Shown here: positions 1 to 8,996 of the stretch, piece after piece
Position numbering within the stretch: position 1 is the first letter of the stretch
Layout of the letters: every line of letters begins with the position of its first letter
NCBI GenBank assembly: GCA_020630495.1
Contig: JAHDBH010000011.1
Coordinates: 1 to 55,698, forward strand
Source: Saprospiraceae bacterium
Lineage (GTDB): Bacteria > Bacteroidota > Bacteroidia > Chitinophagales > Saprospiraceae
DNA: 55,698 bases
Direction of reading: 5' to 3'
Translations under genes and position numbers: made by a program
The notes under the pieces: generated by a model
What the model was told of the DNA's origin: nothing
Seen by the model: the letters and a program-made list of their open reading frames with translations, nothing else
Databases searched by the model: none

Positions 1-2363
1 CCCAGGATGTCTCCCACGGAGAGAATTCTCTCTTGCGCCCAGCCTGTATTGCCACCGTGGCCGATGTAATTAGTCACTAGTAGGCCCTTAAAGATCTCAT
101 TGTCAATATCGCGCGTCACTTCAGGATAGCGTTGACCGCCGGCGGTACTGATCTGATCATAGGCGTCGAGGTAAATTTTCTTTTGCTGTACCCAGCTATG
201 GTTAGCATCTGTACGAGTTGCCATCACTTCAGCATCGTCTATATGCGTATTAGTGTCTTCATCGTCAGCTATGAAGCCTGTCCTCAGTAGCCAATCTCCC
301 TTGTGAGATTGCTCCAGCTCGTAGCGAAGAATCTTATCGAGTACGATATTGGCCTCACCTGTAGTCCTCACGGGCAGACGCCCTACTGCGATATCAAGTA
401 GGCCCTCAAGATTAGCGCCTTCATTATCATCCAGCAGAGCGTAGTAGTCATCTGAAGGGAACGAAAATATAGGTGCGAGTGACTGCTCTGTCTCATAGAC
501 CGGGACAAAATTCTGATCGGCCAGCTCTGTATCTATACCTCGGTAGTCATAGCTGCCATCCCCAAAGAGTAAAGCGAAGCGGAAGCCATCATGCCTATCG
601 TAGAGCATCTTGCACATATCTCTTATCGCTGTGGGATCTTGTCCGCCACTGGAGAACTCATTGAAGATTGACTTGACTTCGACCAGAGCTACTTTGAGAT
701 CTGATTGCTCCTGTCGATGTATGGCAAGTTTGCGAGCTTGCTCCTCAAAGTCTTCATGATAGACCAGGAGCATATCAGCATCTGTGATAGCGTGTAGATT
801 TTGATTTTCTATTCGCCCCTCAGATCTCACTGGCGTAAGAGAGGCATCTGGATCAAATAGCACAAATTCTCGAATGGTATCACCCAGCTGCGTAAATCGC
901 GCCGTAGAGCCTTCTAGAGTATAATCTTGGCGTACCGCAGATCCTGTGACGTCCCATATCATATCGCCAGCATTGACATCGGTGATTGAGTATCCTGCTC
1001 GGTCTGCAAGTATGGACTCTGGGGAGCGAAACGCCATCTGATCACCAGCTGCACGCAGTTCTCTCTCCGCAGTAATGGAGATATAGTCTAGCCATCCCAT
1101 ACTCACATCTGCTGTAGGAGACGGTGGGAAATTAATCTCGTAGGTCGCTTGATCGTTATCGATGATAAAGTCTGCCTGGATCTGAGCTACGTGACCGTAG
1201 TCATCTTCTACATCGCTGACTCGGCTCGCACTGATCGACCGTGAAAACTCAGAACCATGCGCAGTTACAGCGACGCTCGCTGTGCGCTCAGATCTCCCTA
1301 CAAACTCGAGCTGCAGTCTCGCCGTACTGCCATCTACGAGATGAGGCATGCTGAGACGAGAGCTGTAGTCAAAGGATCGCTGATTGCTAAAGTTGTCTCC
1401 ATACCATTGCTGGCCAGAGCCATTGTTACTTGCTGCCTCACCTAGGAGATTGAAGAGATCATCCTCTACTCGTCTGTAATCGATAAATGTGGTGAGGTCT
1501 ATCTGCGCATCCGCGAGTGACTCCTGTGTAGCGATAGGCATGGCAGTCTGCGTACCGCCTACCTTGATGAAGTAGTGTGATCGAGTATCATAGGGATTGG
1601 TCACCCGATCATATCTATCCTTGACCTCATTGTACACCCACCTATGCGGACCGCCCGCGTAGAAATAGATAAAATCCCCAGGATCTACTGAGCCGTCTTC
1701 GCCGCCTCTGATCCATACAGGCTGCTGCACCACATCGTCAAGGCGCGTCTCAATGAGTGCTTCTGGTAGAGGACCAAAACCATTGCCATATACACCTATG
1801 GATGAGCTTGGCACATTGTCAATATCTATGCCGAGTGACTTGAGGAAGTCATAGCTAAGCTTCACGATACCAGATTCACCTACAGAGATCTTATAGATGT
1901 CACCATCTCTCAAGGCACTCTCAAAAGCAAATATGGGTGGATCACGTCTTATCGAGACTCCGTCTCGAGATCCTATGCGTACGGTAAGCTCGGTGATGAT
2001 CGCTACTCTACCGTCCTGCAAGAGCTTGATAGGCGTCACATTCACTTCTAGTCGCTGCATTTTCCTTACCGTACCAAGTATCTCATGACTCAGCACGTAG
2101 TCATGAGGGATCTGCTCTCTGTAGATCTCCAAGACTTCTGGCAGATCTAGGGTATCCACCGCGTCCGCTTCATAGGACACCTTGAGATCACCAGATAGAT
2201 CCGTATCTACTAGATCAGTCAACCGCGGTATACCGCTAGACCATTCCATGCCATCGAGACGTAAGTCTGATGACCAGTCTAGTGTATAACTGGAGGACAT
2301 TTGGGCGAAAGCCCCTAAAGACAAAAAAGATAAAGCACAGGCTACGGCTACGTTGCGAATCAT
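1..2363 (-). CDS. porU: Type IX secretion system sortase PorU, 3' end outside window
   Basis: This is the N-terminal ~787 residues of the surface C25-family (gingipain-like) peptidase that removes the C-terminal sorting domain from T9SS cargo and helps attach cargo to the cell surface. It starts at an ATG followed by a typical signal peptide ending Gly-Ala-Phe-Ala-Gln. The frame stays open to the window edge. Just before the edge it reads NYIGHGG, the catalytic-His motif of C25 peptidases; the catalytic Cys should lie about 40-60 residues further on, outside the window. The gene is divergent from a PorP/SprF gene 141 bases away and close to gldJ, a neighbourhood known for T9SS genes in Bacteroidota. 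The family call is firm from the motif, the N-terminal domain and the context. Confidence 0.88.
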   Translation of the reverse strand, partial: MIRNVAVACALSFLSLGAFAQMSSSYTLDWSSDLRLDGMEWSSGIPRLTDLVDTDLSGDLKVSYEADAVDTLDLPEVLEIYREQIPHDYVLSHEILGTVRKMQRLEVNVTPIKLLQDGRVAIITELTVRIGSRDGVSIRRDPPIFAFESALRDGDIYKISVGESGIVKLSYDFLKSLGIDIDNVPSSSIGVYGNGFGPLPEALIETRLDDVVQQPVWIRGGEDGSVDPGDFIYFYAGGPHRWVYNEVKDRYDRVTNPYDTRSHYFIKVGGTQTAMPIATQESLADAQIDLTTFIDYRRVEDDLFNLLGEAASNNGSGQQWYGDNFSNQRSFDYSSRLSMPHLVDGSTARLQLEFVGRSERTASVAVTAHGSEFSRSISASRVSDVEDDYGHVAQIQADFIIDNDQATYEINFPPSPTADVSMGWLDYISITAERELRAAGDQMAFRSPESILADRAGYSITDVNAGDMIWDVTGSAVRQDYTLEGSTARFTQLGDTIREFVLFDPDASLTPVRSEGRIENQNLHAITDADMLLVYHEDFEEQARKLAIHRQEQSDLKVALVEVKSIFNEFSSGGQDPTAIRDMCKMLYDRHDGFRFALLFGDGSYDYRGIDTELADQNFVPVYETEQSLAPIFSFPSDDYYALLDDNEGANLEGLLDIAVGRLPVRTTGEANIVLDKILRYELEQSHKGDWLLRTGFIADDEDTNTHIDDAEVMATRTDANHSWVQQKKIYLDAYDQISTAGGQRYPEVTRDIDNEIFKGLLVTNYIGHGGNTGWAQERILSVGDIL
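2299..2314 (-). repeat. TTTC hairpin repeat, copy 1 (in porU)
   Basis: GGGC-TTTC-GCCC-AAAT on the minus strand, inside the signal-peptide codons of porU. Confidence 0.6.
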
Positions 2364-2504
2364 AGGGATGGCAGTATGTAAGATAATGGTCAGCGTAGAA
2401 AGTGCGTCAATAGGCAGTAGTGTGATGTTGGGAAAACGTTAACACTTAGCTCATATTGTACTTTCACACCCTATTTGTAACACTAAAGTAGTTTTACCGT
2501 TCTG

Positions 2505-3512
2505 ATGACTGTGCTAATATTGCGATATACTGTCTCCTTAGTGTCTCTCCTCCTACTTACAAGCGGGCTGGCGAGCGCACAGGACTTGGTATTTAGCCAG
2601 TTTTACACTACACCGCTTCACCTCAGCCCCGCTTTTGCTGGCAACACGATTTCTCCTAGGTTTTCTGCCAATTATAGGTTGCAGTGGCCGTCCCTTCCGG
2701 GAAAATACGAGAGTTTCAGTGTGGGCTACGATCAGTTTTTTAGAAAGTACAACAGTGGAATCGGAGCGACCATACTCGCCGATGATGCAGGTGATGGCAT
2801 CTATCGCTCCTTTGCCCTAGATCTACACTATGCCTATCGCTTACAGATCAATCGCGAGTGGTTTGCCAAGCTCGGCGTCCAAGCGGGTATACGTCAGTCT
2901 AGACTGGATTTTGATCGATTGATCTTCCTAGACCAGCTCAGCCCACTGGATGGATTTCCTGGGCCGGGGACCCCAAGTAGTGAGATCAGACCAGAGCAAC
3001 CCAATGCGACATTTATGGATGTAGGCGCTGGATTCTTGCTATACAATGGTAGTTTCTACGCAGGACTAGGTGTCAAGCACCTCAACACCCCCGATCCAAG
3101 TGTATTGGATATCAATAGCAACAGCTACAGCGGGCTATCTCCCACGATCAGTCTACAGGCTGGTGGCGAGCTTCCGCTCAAAATCAATTCTTACTTCTTC
3201 AGAAATAGCTTCTTGAGTCCGAGCCTCCTGGTGATCAAGCAAGCGGACTTCTACCAGATCCATGCGGGTGCCTACCTAGGTCTGGAACAGCTCTTTGCGG
3301 GTCTCAGCTTCAGGCATACTGTGAACAATGCAGATGCAGCAGTAATCACTATAGGCCTGCGACAAGAGATGTGGAAGATCGGATATAGCTACGATGTGAC
3401 AGTTAGCGGACTTCCTGGTCCGAGTGGTGGCAGTCATGAGATCAGCATGGTCTACATCCTGGATACACCCCAGCCGTCCAAGTATAACGACTGTTTTGGG
3501 CTGTTTCGCTAG
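2505..3512 (+). CDS. PorP/SprF-family outer-membrane protein
   Basis: This 335-residue protein belongs to the PorP/SprF family, outer-membrane beta-barrels of the type IX secretion and gliding apparatus that bind partner proteins and help adhesin export. A signal peptide of about 25 residues ends in Ala-Ser-Ala-Gln. It is followed by the family's opening motif (QDLVFSQFYTTPLHLSPAFAG) and alternating beta strands. The last part runs into a barrel terminus with aromatic residues. It is divergent from porU and upstream of gldJ, which supports a T9SS role. Genomes usually carry many paralogues, so I do not say whether this copy is the core PorP or an accessory SprF tied to one cargo. Confidence 0.85.
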   Translation: MTVLILRYTVSLVSLLLLTSGLASAQDLVFSQFYTTPLHLSPAFAGNTISPRFSANYRLQWPSLPGKYESFSVGYDQFFRKYNSGIGATILADDAGDGIYRSFALDLHYAYRLQINREWFAKLGVQAGIRQSRLDFDRLIFLDQLSPLDGFPGPGTPSSEIRPEQPNATFMDVGAGFLLYNGSFYAGLGVKHLNTPDPSVLDINSNSYSGLSPTISLQAGGELPLKINSYFFRNSFLSPSLLVIKQADFYQIHAGAYLGLEQLFAGLSFRHTVNNADAAVITIGLRQEMWKIGYSYDVTVSGLPGPSGGSHEISMVYILDTPQPSKYNDCFGLFR

Positions 3513-3602
3513 TGGTGTAGCACCTAGAAGTCCGCAGCAATCAGAGAAATACCTCGGAGCAGATAGGCAATAATGAGATGAGAACTCGTTTAATAATTTG
3601 AC

Positions 3603-3610
3603 TATCTTTG
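3603..3610 (+). promoter_or_regulatory. Bacteroidota -7 box TATCTTTG before gldJ
   Basis: It matches TAnnTTTG exactly. I see no clear -33 TTG at the usual spacing. A transcript starting about 7 bases downstream would exclude the ATG at 3598 and points to the ATG at 3640 as the gldJ start. Confidence 0.5.
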
Positions 3611-3639
3611 GCCACCTAAAATTTATAATTAATAGTAGT

Positions 3640-5151
3640 ATGAATATGAGCGCAAAAGTTAAATGGCAGTACATCCTAGGCTGCCTATTGGTTTTAAGTG
3701 CTGCATCATGTAAGTCAAACCAGGATAGATCATCCAATACCGGCTGGGTATACAATGATCAGGAATGGGGCGGCTTTGAACGCCACGAATACAAAGGTCA
3801 AGAGACTGGTCCCAACCTCGTACTGATACAAGGTGGAACCTTCAATATGGGCCTCACAGAAGAGGATGTGACCTTTGAGTGGAACAACGTACCCCGACGC
3901 GTAACTGTATCATCTTTTTATATGGATGAGACAGAAGTAACTAACATCAACTACCGTGAATACCTCTACTGGCTCAGTCGCGTGTACCCTCAGTACAAAG
4001 AGGTATATCGCAAGGCACTACCAGATAGTCTGGTATGGCGCGAGGAGCTTGCTTACAATGAGCCCTACGTAGAAACTTATTTCCGCCATCCAGCCTACAA
4101 CGACTACCCAGTAGTAGGAGTCAACTGGAATCAAGCTAATGAGTACTGTGTGTGGAGGACAGATCGCGTCAATGAGATGCTACTCATAGAGAAAGGCATC
4201 CTTAATCCTACGCCTCAGCAAGGTGTAGGCGATACGACTGGAGTGTTCACCACTGATAGCTACCTCACAGGTCGCTACGAAGGAAATGTCAATCAAAATC
4301 TGCCTGATCCCGTGACAGGAGAAGGTCGCCGAGTACAGCGCGAAGACGGAATCTTGCTACCTAGCTATCGTCTGCCTACAGAAGCTGAGTGGGAATATGC
4401 TGCTCTAGCTCTTATAGGCAATCAGTCAAGTCCAGAGGATGAAATGATCACCGATAGACGCATCTATCCATGGGATGGCAATAAGATGTTCTACGAGCGT
4501 AGAGACAAATACCAAGGTTACAAACTTGCCAACTTCAAAAGAGCCAAAGGTGACTATATGGGTATGGCCGGAAGACTCAATGATGCAGGTAGCATCACGG
4601 TAGAAGTACGCAAAGGATGGCCCAATGACTTTGGCCTTTATAATATGGCTGGCAATGTATCAGAATGGACGCTTGATGTCTACAGACCTATGACTGCCTT
4701 CACGCTATCTGATGCTGAAAACCAAGATCTAAACCCATATCGTGGTAATGTCTTCAAGACCTACAAGCTGGATGAAAACGGTGCTCGCATAGTAGATAGC
4801 CTAGGAAGATTTGTCCTGGTACAGCAGGCTGACTCTACCCTCACAGAAAGAGAGAACTACCGTACATCTGATGCTCGTAACTATGATGACGGCGATATAG
4901 CGGATATCTCCTACTACGACTACGGTCGCTACTCTCTGGTCAATGACTCGTCCCGAGTCATCAAAGGTGGATCATGGGCGGACAGAGCTTACTGGCTCAG
5001 CCCAGGCACACGACGCTTCAAGAATCAGAATCGCGGTGACAAGACCATCGGTTTCCGATGTGCCATGACACGCGTAGGTGGACCTGAAGGTAATGACGAT
5101 ACAGGAGGAATTGATTTTGGCAAAGCCGCTAAGACCAAGAGACGCTACTAG
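3640..5151 (+). CDS. gldJ: Gliding motility/T9SS lipoprotein GldJ
   Basis: GldJ is an outer-membrane lipoprotein with a formylglycine-generating-enzyme (FGE-sulfatase) fold, needed for gliding and stable GldK/T9SS function. An ATG exists at 3598, but the one at 3640 gives a clean lipoprotein signal with the acylated Cys at residue 24 (SAASC) and follows the -7 box. The mature start carries the GldJ marks TGWxYND, GGF and GPNL, then IQGGTFNMG and DETEVTN of the FGE fold, and ends with the GGSWADRAYWLSPGTRR and IGFRCAMTR blocks. The length of 503 residues fits the family. It is followed by murF, as in Flavobacterium where gldJ and murF are neighbours. It is a structural protein and probably not a sulfatase activator. 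Confidence 0.9.
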   Translation: MNMSAKVKWQYILGCLLVLSAASCKSNQDRSSNTGWVYNDQEWGGFERHEYKGQETGPNLVLIQGGTFNMGLTEEDVTFEWNNVPRRVTVSSFYMDETEVTNINYREYLYWLSRVYPQYKEVYRKALPDSLVWREELAYNEPYVETYFRHPAYNDYPVVGVNWNQANEYCVWRTDRVNEMLLIEKGILNPTPQQGVGDTTGVFTTDSYLTGRYEGNVNQNLPDPVTGEGRRVQREDGILLPSYRLPTEAEWEYAALALIGNQSSPEDEMITDRRIYPWDGNKMFYERRDKYQGYKLANFKRAKGDYMGMAGRLNDAGSITVEVRKGWPNDFGLYNMAGNVSEWTLDVYRPMTAFTLSDAENQDLNPYRGNVFKTYKLDENGARIVDSLGRFVLVQQADSTLTERENYRTSDARNYDDGDIADISYYDYGRYSLVNDSSRVIKGGSWADRAYWLSPGTRRFKNQNRGDKTIGFRCAMTRVGGPEGNDDTGGIDFGKAAKTKRRY

Positions 5152-5189
5152 CAGATACCTAGAACAACTCAGAAGTAAAGAAAAATTGA

Positions 5190-5219
5190 AAAAGCCGCAT
5201 CCAGGATGCGGCTTTTTTT
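5190..5219 (+). terminator. Intrinsic terminator after gldJ
   Basis: A GC-rich stem (AAGCCGCAT/ATGCGGCTT, loop CCAGG) is followed by a run of seven T. It ends just before murF, so murF is probably transcribed separately from gldJ despite the 80-base gap. Confidence 0.88.
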
Positions 5220-5232
5220 GTTACCCTAGTCT

Positions 5233-6582
5233 ATGACGCTACGAGAACTATACGATACATATCTTACAGGACGGGGAATCAGCACAGACAGCAGGACCGC
5301 TAAGCGAGGACAGATCTATGTAGCCCTCACGGGTCCCAATCATGATGGCAATGATTATGCAAGAGAAGCGCTAGAAAAAGGCGTCAAGCTCGCGATAGTC
5401 AGTAAATCGCCCTATAACCGGAAGAGCAAGCGTGTCCTAGTAGTCAAAGATCCCCTGGCGATCCTTCAGAAGCTCGCACAGTACCACCGCCGAAATCTCT
5501 CGGCCAAGGTCTTTGCGCTTACGGGCAGCAACGGCAAGACTACTACGCGCGCACTGATCGTAGCACTACTTAGTCGTAAGCTAAAAGTCCATGGCACAGA
5601 AGGAAACCTCAATAATCACATTGGTCTGCCGCTTAGTATCCTATCCGCACAGGAATCGGATGAGATCTTGGTGCTGGAGATGGGCGCCAATCATGTGGGC
5701 GAAATAGCTAAGCTTGCTGAAATTGCTGAGCCAGACTACGGCTTGATCACTAATATCGGCAAAGCGCATCTCCAAGGATTTGGCGGGATAGAAGGTGTGA
5801 AGCGCGGTAAGTCCGAGCTCTACCAAGCTCTAGGAAAATCAGACGGCATCGCCTTTGTGAATGGTAAAGGAGAGCATCTACTTCAGCTGTCTACAGTGGT
5901 ATTCAATAAAGTGTTTTACAATCAGCGACTCGACGTAGAATACAGTGCTCTGCGTACACATCTCGATGACGTACGACTGACTGATCATGGACTTGCATTT
6001 GTCATGAAGACGCGCACGACAGAGTACCCAGTGCAGACTGCGCTGCAGGGACTCTATAATATCAACAATGTCTGTGCCGCCGTGACAGTGGCAGAATACT
6101 TTAATGTAGAGATGGAAGACATAGTCTCTGTGCTTGAGAGCTTTGAGATGCCAGCTAATCGCTCTCAAGAGATTGTACGAGAAGGCATCCGTTTCACAGC
6201 AGATGCCTACAATGCCAATCCCACAAGCGTAAGCGCTGCACTCGACTCCTGGAATAAGAAACCTGGAAAGAAAAAGCACATCATACTAGGAGCTATGAAG
6301 GAGCTAGGGGCAGCCTCCTCAGAAGAGCATCTCGCCATGGCCACACTAGCTAAAAAGATCCGTGGTGCTCAAGTCCATCTTGTGGGAGCGGAGTACGCTG
6401 TAGCAGCTCAGCAGCTCGGTCTCACGCACTATAGCACTACTGATGACATCATCAAAGATATCAAGTCGATACTCGAGACTGGCGATCAAGTACTACTCAA
6501 AGGATCGCGCGCTATGCGCCTCGAAGACATCATAGATCAGTATGAGGCACCCGCCGAAGACCTAGAAGATTCAACGACTTAA
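5233..6582 (+). CDS. murF: UDP-MurNAc-tripeptide--D-Ala-D-Ala ligase MurF
   Basis: MurF adds D-Ala-D-Ala to UDP-MurNAc-tripeptide in the cytoplasm, the last soluble step of the peptidoglycan precursor. The Mur ligase P-loop TGSNGKTTT is at residues 97-105, followed by the central-domain motifs EMGANHVGEI and ITNIGKAHLQGFGG and the C-terminal motif DAYNANPTS that distinguishes MurF from other Mur ligases. The length of 449 residues is normal. It lies apart from the dcw cluster, next to gldJ, a synteny shared with other Bacteroidota. Its last 12 bases overlap the end of the convergent arginase-fold gene. Confidence 0.96.
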   Translation: MTLRELYDTYLTGRGISTDSRTAKRGQIYVALTGPNHDGNDYAREALEKGVKLAIVSKSPYNRKSKRVLVVKDPLAILQKLAQYHRRNLSAKVFALTGSNGKTTTRALIVALLSRKLKVHGTEGNLNNHIGLPLSILSAQESDEILVLEMGANHVGEIAKLAEIAEPDYGLITNIGKAHLQGFGGIEGVKRGKSELYQALGKSDGIAFVNGKGEHLLQLSTVVFNKVFYNQRLDVEYSALRTHLDDVRLTDHGLAFVMKTRTTEYPVQTALQGLYNINNVCAAVTVAEYFNVEMEDIVSVLESFEMPANRSQEIVREGIRFTADAYNANPTSVSAALDSWNKKPGKKKHIILGAMKELGAASSEEHLAMATLAKKIRGAQVHLVGAEYAVAAQQLGLTHYSTTDDIIKDIKSILETGDQVLLKGSRAMRLEDIIDQYEAPAEDLEDSTT

Positions 6583-7668
6583 AAACTGGAATAGCCGATC
6601 AGGCATCTGGTCCCGAGCAGCTTGCTGATAATCTCTAGGACTGCATGGGATGAGCACCTCAGGCTCATCAGGATCATGCAGCCTGCGCACTCTCATCCAC
6701 CATCTATCCGTACGCTGACTGTGAAGGAAGCTTATATTCTGATCTAGCGAACTGATCTTGACAAGATACTCCTGAGCAGAATGCAATCGTCCTGGCAGCT
6801 CGTCTTTTCTCTGAGCTACACCTTCTAGAAAGTACCATGCGAGCTGGGCTACCATAGTCGCGGTCACTCGCGTAGGATCTATACCAGCCACGAAGCCATA
6901 GATGCCCATACTGCTTACCTCATCGCTGATCCCTGCATATCGACACAGTTGACAAGCTTCCTCTGAGTAGAAACCCGAGGGATAATTCTGTAGTTGACCA
7001 GGCGCTTCACTGAAGCGCAGCGCACTCAGACTCATACAAAATGCTGATGCATCTCGGATGAGCGGCTCTGTCTCACGTATATTCTCTTGAGCATCACCCA
7101 GCCTCATCATAGAAAAGCTGCGATGCTCCAGATCACTCAGTATCTCCGCATCCATCAAATGAGCTTGATGCCCAAGGCTCGCAAAATCACTGAGTGGACT
7201 ATTAGCACGATTGAGGATGTCGTAGCTGATGTTATCTCTGATGGATCTGGAGGGCAGCCTGCCACCATTACTATCCACTAGCACCATCTTAAATGGGCTT
7301 TGCTTTTGGATATAAGAGCGATACTGCGTATCTAAATGCCTCTTATCTCTAGCGATGAGGATGGGGATCACACCAGCATCGATCAACTCATGTAGTACTG
7401 GAATGATAAAGTTGGGATCGTCCTTGCGGAGATCACCTATATCCGCTATCTCGATTCCATCAAATGCCCATGTCATCTGATAGAACTCTTCACGCACAGC
7501 ATGAGACTCCACATCCCCAAGACCTATGATAGCGGCCCTGATACCCTTGAGATCTGGAAAGCCCTCTTCTAGGTGAATAGAAATCCTCTTACCCACTTGT
7601 CTATCTTCTAGGGTATCAAAGGAAGACAATGATGATAGCCTGACAGGACTGAGCCAATGATCCAACAT
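6571..7668 (-). CDS. Arginase-fold protein (Bacteroidota 'formimidoylglutamase'-like)
   Basis: This 365-residue protein is of the arginase/agmatinase/formimidoylglutamase fold, in the Bacteroidota branch usually annotated as formimidoylglutamase. I see the branch's signature blocks RLGDAQENIRETEPLIRDA, ALRFSEAPG, FYSEEACQLCRYAG and the C-terminal RWWM and LIPC. The usual manganese motifs are not recognisable: the GGDH site reads IARDKRH, the DAHxD site reads DSNGG, and the third site has lost its aspartates. It may therefore be a non-catalytic or altered member. The start is the ATG at 7668, because an upstream in-frame ATG at 7815 would run into the divergent dehydrogenase gene. The gene ends inside the end of murF. 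Confidence 0.72.
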   Translation of the reverse strand: MLDHWLSPVRLSSLSSFDTLEDRQVGKRISIHLEEGFPDLKGIRAAIIGLGDVESHAVREEFYQMTWAFDGIEIADIGDLRKDDPNFIIPVLHELIDAGVIPILIARDKRHLDTQYRSYIQKQSPFKMVLVDSNGGRLPSRSIRDNISYDILNRANSPLSDFASLGHQAHLMDAEILSDLEHRSFSMMRLGDAQENIRETEPLIRDASAFCMSLSALRFSEAPGQLQNYPSGFYSEEACQLCRYAGISDEVSSMGIYGFVAGIDPTRVTATMVAQLAWYFLEGVAQRKDELPGRLHSAQEYLVKISSLDQNISFLHSQRTDRWWMRVRRLHDPDEPEVLIPCSPRDYQQAARDQMPDRLFQFLSR

Positions 7669-7698
7669 AATCGAGTAGTTTTGAACTTGTAAGCAAGA

Positions 7699-7706
7699 CA
7701 AATATA
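7699..7706 (-). promoter_or_regulatory. Candidate -7 box TATATTTG for the arginase-fold gene
   Basis: It is an exact TAnnTTTG match about 30 bases before the leftward ATG. It lies in an AT-rich, partly self-complementary stretch (7700-7745) shared with the divergent dehydrogenase gene. No matching -33 element is seen. Confidence 0.4.
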
Positions 7707-7749
7707 TTAGATATATATTTAATATATAATAGACTGATATAACTATTTT

Positions 7750-8985
7750 ATGGAAGCCAGACTGCGCAGCTACAAGGATTCTGCCCCTTTGATCGTTTTT
7801 GAATGGAATGACCACCTCACAGATGCTCGGGGATGGGTTGTCATCAACTCTCTTCGTGGTGGTGCGGCAGGAGGTGGTACGCGCATGCGCAAAGGTCTCA
7901 CGAGGGATGAAGTCATCAGCCTGGCTAAGGTGATGGAAATCAAATTTACCGTGGCAGGACCAGGTATAGGCGGGGCTAAAAGTGGTATTGACTTTGACCC
8001 CAAAGATCCAAGGCGAGACGAGGTCTTAGCACGCTGGTATCAAGCCGTCATACCTCTACTGAAAAACTACTATGGTACAGGAGGCGATCTCAATGTGGAC
8101 GAGATGAAAGATGTCATTCCGCTCACTGAGAAGCTCGGTCTATGGCATCCGCAGGAGGGTGTGGTGAATGGGCATCTAGACAGCCGTCGTGGTGACAAAA
8201 TCAAGATACTTGGACAGCTACGCTATGGATGCGCCAAGATTCTCGAAGACCCTGCTTACACGCCCGTCGGTCAAGCTACGAAGTATGCTGTAGCGGATAT
8301 GATCACAGGATATGGTGTAAGCGAAGCTATACTGCACTACTATGACGTATTTCATAGCAGCTCGGTACAGGATAAGCGGGTGATCATCCAGGGATGGGGC
8401 AATGTCGCCTCAGCGGCTGGCTATTATCTCAGTCAGGCTGGCGCCAAAATAGTAGGCATTATAGATAGAGCAGGCGGAGTACTCAGACCTGATGGTCTGA
8501 GCCATACCGAAGTAGTAGAATTATTTATAAAAAAGCGCGGCAACCAGCTCGCAACAGACGATCTCATACCCTTCACAGAGGCCAATGGTCAGATCTGGTC
8601 CATTGGTGCTGAGATATTTGTGCCTGGAGCAGCTTCCAAGTTGATCACTCGTACCCAAGTAGATAGTATGATCTCTCATGGGCTAGAAGTGATCAGCTGT
8701 GGAGCCAATGTACCTTTTGTGGATGATAAAGTTTTCTTTGGCAAGACGGCCCTCTATACTGATGACACAGTAAGTCTGATACCTGATTTCATCGCTAATT
8801 GCGGTATGGCTCGTGTATTTGCCTATCTCATGTCTTCCAAAGCTGAAATGACGGATAAGGCGATTTTTGATGATGTATCCCAGACCATACGTCGTGCTAT
8901 AGAAGAACTTAAAGATCACGAATCATCAGATAAGAGACTGAGTCAATCAGCCATTGACATAGCCTTGTCTAAGCTCGAAAATTAG
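7750..8985 (+). CDS. Glu/Leu/Phe/Val dehydrogenase family enzyme
   Basis: This NAD(P)-dependent amino-acid dehydrogenase reversibly deaminates an amino acid to its 2-oxo acid and ammonia. The substrate-side motif GPGIGGAKSGIDFDP (catalytic Lys77) and GTGGDLNVDE are in the N-terminal domain. A Rossmann domain follows around residues 210-240 (IIQGWGNVASAAG). The length of 411 residues fits the branch common in Bacteroidota rather than the ~360-residue Bacillus leucine dehydrogenase or the ~450-residue glutamate dehydrogenase, so I do not assign the substrate. It diverges from an arginase-fold gene, which suggests a shared link with amino-acid nitrogen. Confidence 0.88.
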   Translation: MEARLRSYKDSAPLIVFEWNDHLTDARGWVVINSLRGGAAGGGTRMRKGLTRDEVISLAKVMEIKFTVAGPGIGGAKSGIDFDPKDPRRDEVLARWYQAVIPLLKNYYGTGGDLNVDEMKDVIPLTEKLGLWHPQEGVVNGHLDSRRGDKIKILGQLRYGCAKILEDPAYTPVGQATKYAVADMITGYGVSEAILHYYDVFHSSSVQDKRVIIQGWGNVASAAGYYLSQAGAKIVGIIDRAGGVLRPDGLSHTEVVELFIKKRGNQLATDDLIPFTEANGQIWSIGAEIFVPGAASKLITRTQVDSMISHGLEVISCGANVPFVDDKVFFGKTALYTDDTVSLIPDFIANCGMARVFAYLMSSKAEMTDKAIFDDVSQTIRRAIEELKDHESSDKRLSQSAIDIALSKLEN

Positions 8986-8996
8986 AGACAGCACGA

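Noticed and set aside
473-2088. Several plus-strand frames of about 60 codons
   Set aside because: All lie opposite the porU coding frame, which is continuous and has signal peptide and catalytic motif.
3276-3755. 159-codon open frame on the minus strand
   Set aside because: It spans the end of the porP/sprF gene and the start of gldJ, both well supported, and has no recognisable domain.
3598-5151. GldJ as an enzyme that matures the sulfatase in this window
   Set aside because: It has the formylglycine-generating-enzyme fold but carries the specific GldJ start motifs and lies in the T9SS context; a structural gliding role fits better.
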